A stretch of DNA of 53,220 nt from a virus: positions 1 to 53,220 of the IMG/VR virus record IMGVR_UViG_3300035670_000282; one strand, written 5' to 3'. Positions within the stretch are counted from its first letter, which is position 1. Each line of letters opens with the position of its first letter. Positions 47,308 through 53,220 of the stretch are shown here, in pieces. Both the position numbers and the translations under genes were made by a program. The notes below the pieces were generated by a model. It was given only the letters and a program-made list of their open reading frames with translations, made no database searches and was not told where the DNA came from.

Positions 47308-49230
47308 AAGACTTACTCTTCTAATATTATTGAAGAGACTGTTATTAGACAATTCAAGGAAATATTTACTAATAGTACATTCCTTGGTTTAGCTGAAATT
47401 AGTCTTGCCAATCTAGCAGTACAAAGAGCTAGAAAGTATAACGAAGATCCAGATACTATGAGAGAAGCTCTTGAGAAGGAGTTTAACTCACTAGGTCCAT
47501 TAGTATTCTCATTTGACTCTGGTACTTCTCCAGCAGTTAAACAGATGAGGCATAAACTCCTAATGGCTGGAGCAGGTAGTATTAATTTAATAGTAGATGA
47601 AATTGGTTCTAATCTGGTTTCTAATACCGATGTATTAAATACATTCCTAGAACTTTATGATGTAGGAAAGATTAAACAGAAACTAGTTAAGAATACCAAA
47701 GATAATACTCGTACAGAAGAAATAGATGGTAGGACTCCTACTAATATGATGTTGTATGGTACTCCTTCTAAGTTATTAAATGGATCTAAGACTGAAGAAG
47801 AGTTCTACTCTATGTTAGAAACTGGTTATGCTAGAAGATGTTTATTTGGTTTTGCTAAGAAAGTAAATAAGCTCTATCAGTCCTCTCCAGAAGAAATCTA
47901 CGATATGTTAGTAGATAACTCTTCAGAACAATTCCTTGATGATCTATCTAATCATATTGGTTCTCTAGCTGATATTGTTCACTTTAATAAGAAGTTACAA
48001 ATGAGTAAAGATTTAGCCTTATTACTCATTGAATACAGACTGAGATGTGAACGTATAGCGGATAGTTTAAAAGACCATGAAGAGATCCTTAAAGCTGAAA
48101 TATCTCATAGATATTATAAAGCTCTGAAGTTATCTGGTGCTTATGCCTTCATAGAAGGTAATCCAGAAATAACAGAAGATAATCTATATGCAGCTATTAA
48201 GAGAGTAGAAGAATCAGGTGAAGCATTTACTGAAATTCTTACAAGAGAACGTAACTATGAAAAGTTAGCTAAGTATATTGCCTCTGTAGGTAAAGAAGTA
48301 ACTCAAGTAGATCTAGTAGAAGATCTTCCATTCTATAAGGGAAGTGAATCTTCTAAGAGAGACTTAATGAATCTAGCAGTAGCTTATGGCTATAAGCATA
48401 ATATTATTATTAAGAAGTCTTTCTCTGATGGTATTGAGTTCTTCCAAGGTGAGTCTATGGATGAAACAGATCTAAACCAATTAATCTGTTCATACAGCTT
48501 AGATATTGCTAAGGACTTTAAGGATGAAATAGCACCTTGGGATAAGTTATATAAGATGGTTACAGCAGATGGTATTCATTACACTGCACATCACTTTGAC
48601 AGTGGCTATAGGAATGCCTCTAAGGTCATACCAGGCTTTAATCTAGTCATAGTGGACGTAGACCAAGGTATCAAGCTAGACACTGCCAGAGAGCTTTTGG
48701 CAGGCTTTAAAGCACTATACGCAACTACCAAGAGGCATACTCCTGAAGAGAATAGATTCAGGATCATATTTCCTTTATCACATATCGTTAAGCTTAATCC
48801 TGCTACCTATAGTAAGTTTATGCTTAATGTATTTAATTGGCTTCCATTTGAAGTGGATAGTCAAACCAAAGATATATCCCGTAAATGGGAATCCTTTAAT
48901 GGTCAATACCACTATGAAGATGGAGAGCTATTAGATGCAATGCTCTTTATTCCTGAAACTAAGAAACAGGAAGATCAACATAAAAAAGTATTAGATCATG
49001 GCTCACTAGATAATCTACAAAGATGGTTCCTATTTAATACCAATTCAGGTAATAGAAATAATCAGCTATTTAAGTTAGGAACAGCATTACTAGATTCTGG
49101 TAAGAGCTTTAGAGAAGTAAGGGATTCAGTCCTTAACTTCAATAACCAACTATCTGATCCTCTATCTGAAGAGGAAATAGATAAAACAATAATGGTCTCC
49201 ATTATGAATAAACTTCAACAAAAACCATAA
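47308..49230 (+). CDS. helicase-primase, exon 2 (ATPase plus archaeo-eukaryotic-type primase)
   Basis: Exon 2 adds 640 residues. The first half carries the ATPase continuation (LIVDEIGSNLVSNTDVLNTF as Walker B-like, GRTPTNMMLYGTPSKLL as sensor) in the style of DUF3987 helicase-like proteins. The last third has FNLVIVDVDQGIKLDTAREL (DxD), YATTKRHTPEENRFRIIFPL (sxH-like) and NRNNQLFKLGTALLDSGKSF (PriCT-like), the features of archaeo-eukaryotic primase-polymerases. It would unwind and prime DNA beside the split polymerase and SSB. The first in-frame ATG of the exon is at 47458, but the reading frame begins at the splice point. Confidence 0.88.
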   Translation, partial: KTYSSNIIEETVIRQFKEIFTNSTFLGLAEISLANLAVQRARKYNEDPDTMREALEKEFNSLGPLVFSFDSGTSPAVKQMRHKLLMAGAGSINLIVDEIGSNLVSNTDVLNTFLELYDVGKIKQKLVKNTKDNTRTEEIDGRTPTNMMLYGTPSKLLNGSKTEEEFYSMLETGYARRCLFGFAKKVNKLYQSSPEEIYDMLVDNSSEQFLDDLSNHIGSLADIVHFNKKLQMSKDLALLLIEYRLRCERIADSLKDHEEILKAEISHRYYKALKLSGAYAFIEGNPEITEDNLYAAIKRVEESGEAFTEILTRERNYEKLAKYIASVGKEVTQVDLVEDLPFYKGSESSKRDLMNLAVAYGYKHNIIIKKSFSDGIEFFQGESMDETDLNQLICSYSLDIAKDFKDEIAPWDKLYKMVTADGIHYTAHHFDSGYRNASKVIPGFNLVIVDVDQGIKLDTARELLAGFKALYATTKRHTPEENRFRIIFPLSHIVKLNPATYSKFMLNVFNWLPFEVDSQTKDISRKWESFNGQYHYEDGELLDAMLFIPETKKQEDQHKKVLDHGSLDNLQRWFLFNTNSGNRNNQLFKLGTALLDSGKSFREVRDSVLNFNNQLSDPLSEEEIDKTIMVSIMNKLQQKP

Positions 49231-49242
49231 GGTGAATTAAAC

Positions 49243-49953
49243 ATGAGCATGTTCTCAAATCTATCTACAGAAAACTTACAACCAGAATCTGACTTTGTTC
49301 CAGGCAATAGTCGTTTATTTGAATCAGATATACATCCAATGACAGTTAAGTTGGCTTATGCTGAAGAATCTTCTGGTGGAGCATTAGGTGTAACCTTTGT
49401 ATTTACAAATGGTTCTAAGGAACTAAAGCAAACCTTCTATGTAACTACAGGAAAGGCTAAGGGACAGAAGCCTTACTATGAGAAGGATGGTAAGCAGTAT
49501 CCACTTCCAGGCATGAGTATGGTAAACAGTATCTGTCTCATGGCTACTGGAGAACCTCTAGATAAGCAAGAAACAGAAGAGAAGGTTATTCCTATTTGGG
49601 ATAACACTCAACGTAAGGAAGTACCTACTAAAAAGCAGGTACTCATGGATCTTCTAGGTAAGGATTTACTTCTTGGTATTCTCAAGGTAGTTGAACCAAA
49701 GAAAGCTAAAGACTCAATGGGTAATTGGGTTGATACTAGTGAATCTCGTACTTTCAATGAAGTAGACAAGGTGTTCCATCCTGAAAACCATAAGACTGTA
49801 ACTGAGATTCTAGCTCAGTCAGAAACTGCTGAGTTTTATGATAAGTGGATTGAAACCAATAAGGGAAATGTTAAAGATAGAACCAAGAAGTCTAATACTA
49901 CTGCTTCTACTCCTGCTACTAGTGCTTCTCCTAAGAAGTCACTATTCTCTTAA
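49243..49953 (+). CDS. single-stranded DNA-binding protein (N4 gp45-like)
   Basis: The 236-residue product starts MSMFSNLSTENLQPESDFVP and has SRLFESDIHPMTVKLAYAEE, MVNSICLMATGEPLDKQETE and KDLLLGILKVVEPKKAKDSM, the layout of N4-type SSB, with a low-complexity linker (TKKSNTTASTPATSASPKK) before the tip KSLFS. In N4 this protein also activates late host-polymerase promoters. It follows the helicase-primase after 12 bases. The gene downstream of the ATPase and resolvase ends in a very similar tip. Confidence 0.9.
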   Translation: MSMFSNLSTENLQPESDFVPGNSRLFESDIHPMTVKLAYAEESSGGALGVTFVFTNGSKELKQTFYVTTGKAKGQKPYYEKDGKQYPLPGMSMVNSICLMATGEPLDKQETEEKVIPIWDNTQRKEVPTKKQVLMDLLGKDLLLGILKVVEPKKAKDSMGNWVDTSESRTFNEVDKVFHPENHKTVTEILAQSETAEFYDKWIETNKGNVKDRTKKSNTTASTPATSASPKKSLFS

Positions 49954-49964
49954 TCCCTCCTCTA

Positions 49965-49988
49965 TAGCCTATGCATTAGCATAGGCTA
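49965..49988 (+). terminator. 9-bp hairpin after SSB
   Basis: TAGCCTATG (49965-49973) pairs perfectly with CATAGGCTA (49980-49988) around a 6-nt loop. The following CTCTCCCTT is pyrimidine-rich but has no T-run, so it may be an mRNA-stabilising or attenuating hairpin. Confidence 0.6.
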
Positions 49989-50010
49989 CTCTCCCTTATA
50001 AGGAATAAAT

Positions 50011-50307
50011 ATGTATATGAATGATGTTATTATTGCAGTTAACCCAGAACATTCTAATGAATTAGAAACTCTTGTTCACCATTATGAAGAGTATTCTAAG
50101 GTATATAAGAATGATAAGTTCTATTTCACCATTAATGATGTTCACTGGGAAGAAGAATATGGTGAATTAGAAGAAGCTATTATTAGCTTTCTACATCGTA
50201 TTAAAAAATTTGCCTTTATTCGTATGGGTGATGATATTAATGATCTTGAAGTACATGGTAATTTAAAAGACTTTTTACTAGAAGTATCAATTAGAGTAGA
50301 TTACTAA
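50011..50307 (+). CDS. hypothetical acidic protein, 98 aa
   Basis: AAGGAATAAAT precedes the ATG. The product MYMNDVIIAVNPEHSNELET continues with WEEEYGELEEAIISFLHRIK and HGNLKDFLLEVSIRVDY. It is acidic and alpha/beta. It shares a base with the RecA-like ATPase start. No family is recognised. Confidence 0.72.
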   Translation: MYMNDVIIAVNPEHSNELETLVHHYEEYSKVYKNDKFYFTINDVHWEEEYGELEEAIISFLHRIKKFAFIRMGDDINDLEVHGNLKDFLLEVSIRVDY

Positions 50308-51026
50308 TGAAAGAGAATGACCATTTAGTTCTAATATCAGGTAAATCCTCAACAGGTAAATCAGCTTCTCTCATGGGTATTGAACACCCTGAAGGAGTTA
50401 TTTACTCGAATTGTGAAAATAATAAAAAGTTACCATTCAAAAGTAAGTTTAAAGAATTTACTGTAACTGATCCTTTACAGATCTATCAGATCTTTGAAGA
50501 AGCTGAAAATATGGATGTACATACCATAGTAATAGATAGCTTAACCTATCTGATGGATATGTATGAAACTGTATATGTATTACCAGCTACAAACAGTATG
50601 AAAGAGTGGGGTAACTATGCTCAATTCTTTAAAAGGCTAATGAGCCAATATGTAGCTAAATCCAGTAAGAATGTAATCTTTACTGCACATACTAGTGATA
50701 TTATGAATGAAGCTGAAATGTCACAAGAAACCTTAGTAAAGGTTAAGGGTTCAGTAATGAACACTGGCATTGAAAGTTATTTCTCTACAGTTATATCCTG
50801 TAAAAAAACTCCTATTAAAACTCTATCTAACTATAAGAATACACTTCTTACTGTTACTCCTGAAGAAGAAGCATTAGGCTTTAAGTATGTTTATCAAACC
50901 AAGTTAACTAAAGAAACAGTTAATGAAAGAATGCGTAGTCCATTAGGTATGTGGAATACAGAAGAAACATACATAGATAATAATGTACAGTTAGTAATTG
51001 ATAGATTACATGATTACTATGACTAA
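50307..51026 (+). CDS. RecA-like AAA ATPase, Sak4-type
   Basis: The 239-residue product has Walker A LISGKSSTGKSASLMG near residues 8-23, Walker B HTIVIDSLTYLMDM near 71-84 and VIFTAHTSD near 125-133. This is the compact RecA core of phage Sak4/RadA-like recombinases and of ATPases found beside SSB in N4-like phages. It probably helps strand exchange or loads replication proteins with SSB. The resolvase gene starts just before its stop. Confidence 0.87.
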   Translation: MKENDHLVLISGKSSTGKSASLMGIEHPEGVIYSNCENNKKLPFKSKFKEFTVTDPLQIYQIFEEAENMDVHTIVIDSLTYLMDMYETVYVLPATNSMKEWGNYAQFFKRLMSQYVAKSSKNVIFTAHTSDIMNEAEMSQETLVKVKGSVMNTGIESYFSTVISCKKTPIKTLSNYKNTLLTVTPEEEALGFKYVYQTKLTKETVNERMRSPLGMWNTEETYIDNNVQLVIDRLHDYYD

Positions 51027-51486
51027 AGCTTGGTTAGCAGTAGACCCTGGATTAAAGGGTTACTTATGCTTATTGGTTCCAGACTTAAAGATTGTAGAAT
51101 TTAAACCAAATACTGAACAACCAAGAACTATATCTGCTTGGTTAAAAGATATAGACAGTAAGTACGAATTAGTAATAACTGTTATAGAAGATGTACATTC
51201 TATATTTGGTACTTCAGCTAAATCTAATTTTAACTTTGGATTTAATACAGGTTTAATTACTGGAATCATACAAGCTAATAGTTTACCTCTAGCTAAAATA
51301 CAACCTAAGAAATGGCAGAAAGCTATTGGTTGTAAAACATCAGGTAAAGAGTTAAAGAAAGAAGTAGCTCAGATAGCTTCTAATATTTATCCTTATGTTC
51401 TCCTATACGGATCTAGAGGAGGTTTACTAGATGGTAAATCAGATGCATTAATGATAGCGCATTATGCCTATCTAACTTATAGATGA
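51019..51486 (+). CDS. RuvC-like Holliday junction resolvase
   Basis: The start was taken at the ATG at 51019 (MTKAWLAVDPGLKGYLCLLV); earlier in-frame ATGs at 50998 and 51010 are possible. The 155-residue product has the RuvC acidic residues in place: AVDPGLKG, TVIEDVHSIFG and GKSDALMIAHYAY, with KKWQKAIG in the position that contacts the junction. It should resolve four-way or Y junctions before packaging. Its neighbours, the RecA-like ATPase and SSB, fit a recombination module. Confidence 0.88.
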   Translation: MTKAWLAVDPGLKGYLCLLVPDLKIVEFKPNTEQPRTISAWLKDIDSKYELVITVIEDVHSIFGTSAKSNFNFGFNTGLITGIIQANSLPLAKIQPKKWQKAIGCKTSGKELKKEVAQIASNIYPYVLLYGSRGGLLDGKSDALMIAHYAYLTYR

Positions 51487-51493
51487 GGATTCT

Positions 51494-51943
51494 ATGAATA
51501 TATATTTAAATAATAGTGAGCTTACAGAAGCTCTAATTAGTTATGTTAAAACTAGGTATGGTTTAGATGATAACAATGACTTTACTATTCAACTTAAAGC
51601 TGGTAGGAATTGGAAGACTAGAGTAAGTAAGGGTAATTCAGCAGTTATTACTGTAGCTGAAAGACGTGATCCTAATGCTCCAGTACAGCTAGAACTGCCC
51701 CTAGAAGAGCCTGTAAGCTCTCCAGAAGAGGTAAGTGCTACTCAGGTATTGGTAGAGCCTGTAGAAGCTGCTGTAGACGATTCTGCACCCTTTGAAGAGG
51801 ATGTCATTGAGGAAGATGAACCAGAAGATGAACCAGAAGAAGGAATAGAACCTCCTAAGTTCTTCTCTAATCCTTCACTTAAGGATATTGAGCAGATTAA
51901 GGAACCAGAAGATAAACCTTCCTTTAAGTCTCTCTTTGCATGA
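51494..51943 (+). CDS. acidic protein with SSB-like C-terminal tip
   Basis: The 149-residue product has a small folded N-terminal part (MNIYLNNSELTEALISYVKT), then a long acidic, proline-rich linker (EEDVIEEDEPEDEPEEGIEP) and ends KPSFKSLFA. The last residues closely resemble the SSB ending PKKSLFS. The linker plus tip is how SSB-family proteins recruit partners. It follows the resolvase gene, and its TGA overlaps the next ATG. Function is unknown; competition or cooperation with SSB for one partner is inferred. Confidence 0.75.
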   Translation: MNIYLNNSELTEALISYVKTRYGLDDNNDFTIQLKAGRNWKTRVSKGNSAVITVAERRDPNAPVQLELPLEEPVSSPEEVSATQVLVEPVEAAVDDSAPFEEDVIEEDEPEDEPEEGIEPPKFFSNPSLKDIEQIKEPEDKPSFKSLFA

Positions 51944-52107
51944 ATAAGTTAAAAGCTATACTATTAACTCCAGTAGTTATAGCAATAACTATTGTATTCA
52001 CCTTCCTTATACCAATACTTACATTTGGTTTTTTATTTCTAATAGTTGGTTACATTCTATATATGTTAATCAATGATTATTTAGAAGAACAAAACCAAGA
52101 TGAGTAA
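51940..52107 (+). CDS. two-span membrane protein, 55 aa
   Basis: ATG at 51940 (ATGA overlap) to TAA at 52107 encodes MNKLKAILLTPVVIAITIVF, then LTFGFLFLIVGYILYMLIND and an acidic tail. Two closely spaced hydrophobic segments suggest a hairpin in the membrane. It is the last AT-rich gene before a sharp rise in GC. Confidence 0.72.
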   Translation: MNKLKAILLTPVVIAITIVFTFLIPILTFGFLFLIVGYILYMLINDYLEEQNQDE

Positions 52108-52126
52108 TCCCCTTGCTAGTAATAGC

Positions 52127-52339
52127 TGACAGCCTGGAACAGACAGGCACTTAATAACTCGAACCTTTCCAAGCTAACCCTCGAAAGAGTGGATGGATGC
52201 AGGCGAAGTAGTTAGCACGACGATCCTGCCCTCGGCCATGCGGAGATGAACAGGCGAACCACCTGCCGGAGACATGGTATGCAAAGCCCAGTGCACGGGG
52301 CCTGTGGTGACAGCCGGGAGAGACCGGCACCTACTAACT
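52127..52339 (+). ncRNA. GC-rich structured RNA or repeat-bounded element
   Basis: The 213-base non-coding stretch is bounded by two copies of one motif: TGACA-GCCTG-loop-CAGGC-ACTTAATAACT (52127-52159) and TGACA-GCCGG-loop-CCGGC-ACCTACTAACT (52308-52339). The fifth stem pair changes T-A to G-C. Inside are CTC-GAAA-GAG (52180-52189), GCTAAC (52173)/GTTAGC (52211) interleaved with GCAGG (52199)/CCTGC (52225), a nested CCATGCGG/CCG-GAGA-CATGG arm with CAGG/CCTG (52236-52277), and GCCC/GGGC (52286-52301). No known RNA family is recognised. Confidence 0.65.
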
Positions 52340-52358
52340 TAACTAAGAGGTAATTACC

Positions 52359-52622
52359 GTGGAAGAAAGAGATTTTGGATGGGCATTACGTGGCCTAAAA
52401 CAAGGGCGCAAGCTGCGTCGTAGCGGTTGGAATGGGAAAGGCTTGAGTGTTGAGCTACAGGTTCCTGACGCCAACAGTAAAATGACGCTTCCTTACATCT
52501 TTATGAACTACCCTGCTACACCTGCAAGTGATACAGCACCACCAAATCACATCAATGCCAAAGTTCCGTGGCTCGCATCTCAGACCGATATGCTTGCCGC
52601 TGATTGGGAAATTGCAGAGTAG
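52359..52622 (+). CDS. DUF2829-family protein, GTG start
   Basis: The 87-residue frame begins at GTG 52359 with AAGAGG upstream. The product has FGWALRGLKQGRKLRRSGWN then GKGLSVELQVPDANSKMTLP, followed by VPWLASQTDMLAADWEIAE. This is the DUF2829 pattern (F..AL..LK.G..v.R.GWNGK, final W..S..D.la.DW). The family is common in phages with no known activity. GC content is far above the preceding genes, suggesting separate origin. Confidence 0.9.
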   Translation: MEERDFGWALRGLKQGRKLRRSGWNGKGLSVELQVPDANSKMTLPYIFMNYPATPASDTAPPNHINAKVPWLASQTDMLAADWEIAE

Positions 52623-52631
52623 AAATAAAAA

Positions 52632-52701
52632 CGCAGCAGAGCGCCATAGCTTGGGTTGATCGCTGAGGATGGTCGGAGGGTGCTAGCCCCTCCCTGCTGC
52701 G
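52632..52701 (+). ncRNA. 70-nt three-way-junction candidate
   Basis: CGCAGCAG (52632-52639) pairs perfectly with CTGCTGCG (52694-52701). Inside, AGCG (52640-52643) pairs with CGCT (52661-52664) and GGAGGG (52675-52680) with CCCTCC (52688-52693), leaving GAGGATGGTC as junction. It lies 20 bases before the next start codon, so it could be a 5'-leader element or a terminator of the DUF2829 gene. Confidence 0.6.
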
Positions 52702-52721
52702 CCCTATTTGGAGAGTAAGAA

Positions 52722-52916
52722 ATGACAGAAATGACGCACGGCGATTGGATCAGATATGTAGAGGAACTAACCGAACTCACTAATAGCATCGACCATCAAT
52801 TTAAGGGAGATAATTTAATCGAATACATTAATAGCATCGAACATCAAAGAGCCGAGTTGCTGGAGACGCTGGAAACACTAGCGGAGCATTTTGAGTATTA
52901 CATGGGCAACAACTAG
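52722..52916 (+). CDS. small protein, 64 aa, possibly truncated by an amber codon
   Basis: GGAGAGTAAGAA precedes the ATG. The product MTEMTHGDWIRYVEELTELT continues with LIEYINSIEHQRAELLETLE and ends MGNN at TAG. The same frame runs on for 20 sense codons (CRPLENAKAAIAKAKVDING) to TAA at 52977-52979. Endings such as A.AAIAKAK are typical of a family of small phage proteins, so the amber codon may be a recent nonsense change. Confidence 0.7.
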   Translation: MTEMTHGDWIRYVEELTELTNSIDHQFKGDNLIEYINSIEHQRAELLETLETLAEHFEYYMGNN

Positions 52917-52971
52917 TGCAGGCCACTTGAAAACGCCAAAGCAGCAATTGCCAAAGCGAAGGTAGATATAA

Positions 52972-53124
52972 ATGGATAATGACAATGTGTTTTTTATTGG
53001 TCTTATGGTAATCACCGTTTCAGTAGTGCTTGCTATTGCCATCGCTGGTATCTACGACAATCACCTAAACCACCAATGTAGAATGGACCCTATATGTCAG
53101 ATGAGCATGAGGTGTGAGAGATGA
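52972..53124 (+). CDS. single-span membrane protein, 50 aa
   Basis: ATG at 52972 encodes MDNDNVFFIGLMVITVSVVL, then AIAIAGIYDNHLNHQC and a Cys/Met/Arg-rich tail. One membrane span is predicted near residues 8-26. Its TGA overlaps the next ATG. Codon use is GC-rich, like its neighbours. Confidence 0.68.
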   Translation: MDNDNVFFIGLMVITVSVVLAIAIAGIYDNHLNHQCRMDPICQMSMRCER

Positions 53125-53220
53125 ACCATACACAAGGTCCTTGGGATTATGAATCCTTCGCACTAAGCGAAGAAATTGTATCAAACGACAAGGTAATAGC
53201 GACAGTGTATTCGAGGCATT
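53121..53220 (+). CDS. small phage protein, C-terminus cut by window edge
   Basis: ATG at 53121 (ATGA overlap) opens MNHTQGPWDYESFALSEEIV, then SNDKVIATVYSRH up to the edge. The M.HT.GPW....f....I......IA.V pattern starts a widespread family of short phage proteins with no known role. Confidence 0.72.
   Translation, partial: MNHTQGPWDYESFALSEEIVSNDKVIATVYSRH

Noticed and set aside
52127-52339. OMEGA/HEARO RNA, retron RNA or DGR template
   Set aside because: No IscB/IsrB, reverse transcriptase or variable-repeat gene is adjacent, and no matching signature was recognised.
52663-52669. CTGAGGA as a hammerhead ribozyme core
   Set aside because: The helix that follows is not succeeded by GAAA and no UH cleavage site is placed correctly.

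Overview
The window is a stretch of an AT-rich tailed-phage genome, a podovirus related to coliphage N4 (Schitoviridae). The diagnostic set is an N4-gp56-type major capsid protein, a gp59-type portal, a gp68-type large terminase, a T7-like RNA polymerase made as two polypeptides (as N4 gp15/gp16), an AAA ATPase beside a VWA/metallopeptidase-like protein (as N4 gp24/gp25), a family A DNA polymerase, a helicase-primase and an N4-type SSB. The host is not revealed; the holin and endolysin fit a Gram-negative host. No integrase or repressor is seen, which suggests a lytic phage.

Layout. Positions 1-22812 (minus strand) are the late genes, read leftward: large terminase with its gp69-like upstream partner, neck protein, fibre/appendage genes, a lysis group, portal, scaffold, capsid, and capsid-downstream proteins. 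The giant virion RNA polymerase of N4-like phages is absent and should lie beyond one window edge. Positions 22813-23390 are a divergent, low-complexity gap. In N4 the gp69 end and the early-gene end are opposite ends of the linear genome, so this gap probably spans the joined ends of a circularised assembly. Positions 23391-25834 are early units, three of them small, each with a shared upstream motif and its own terminator. Positions 25876-30676 hold small genes and the two-subunit RNA polymerase. Positions 30681-31082 hold three tRNA genes (Met, Arg, Leu) and a structured RNA candidate.

Positions 31205-44588 carry the ATPase (interrupted by a group I intron), its VWA partner, a wHTH-MazG fusion, ThyX, dCMP deaminase, many small zinc-ribbon proteins, and a DNA polymerase split into two reading frames around a small zinc-ribbon gene. 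Positions 44876-51943 carry a PD-(D/E)XK nuclease, a helicase-primase interrupted by a second group I intron at its P-loop, SSB, a RecA-like ATPase and a RuvC-like resolvase. Positions 52108-53220 change to much higher GC, with two folded non-coding stretches and small accessory genes, apparently a recent import.

The most unusual elements are the GC-rich structured region at 52127-52339 with covarying terminal hairpins, the split DNA polymerase, two sigma-factor-like fragments among the early genes, the repeated early leader motif, and interleaved-stem RNA candidates at 31002-31082 and 39371-39539.
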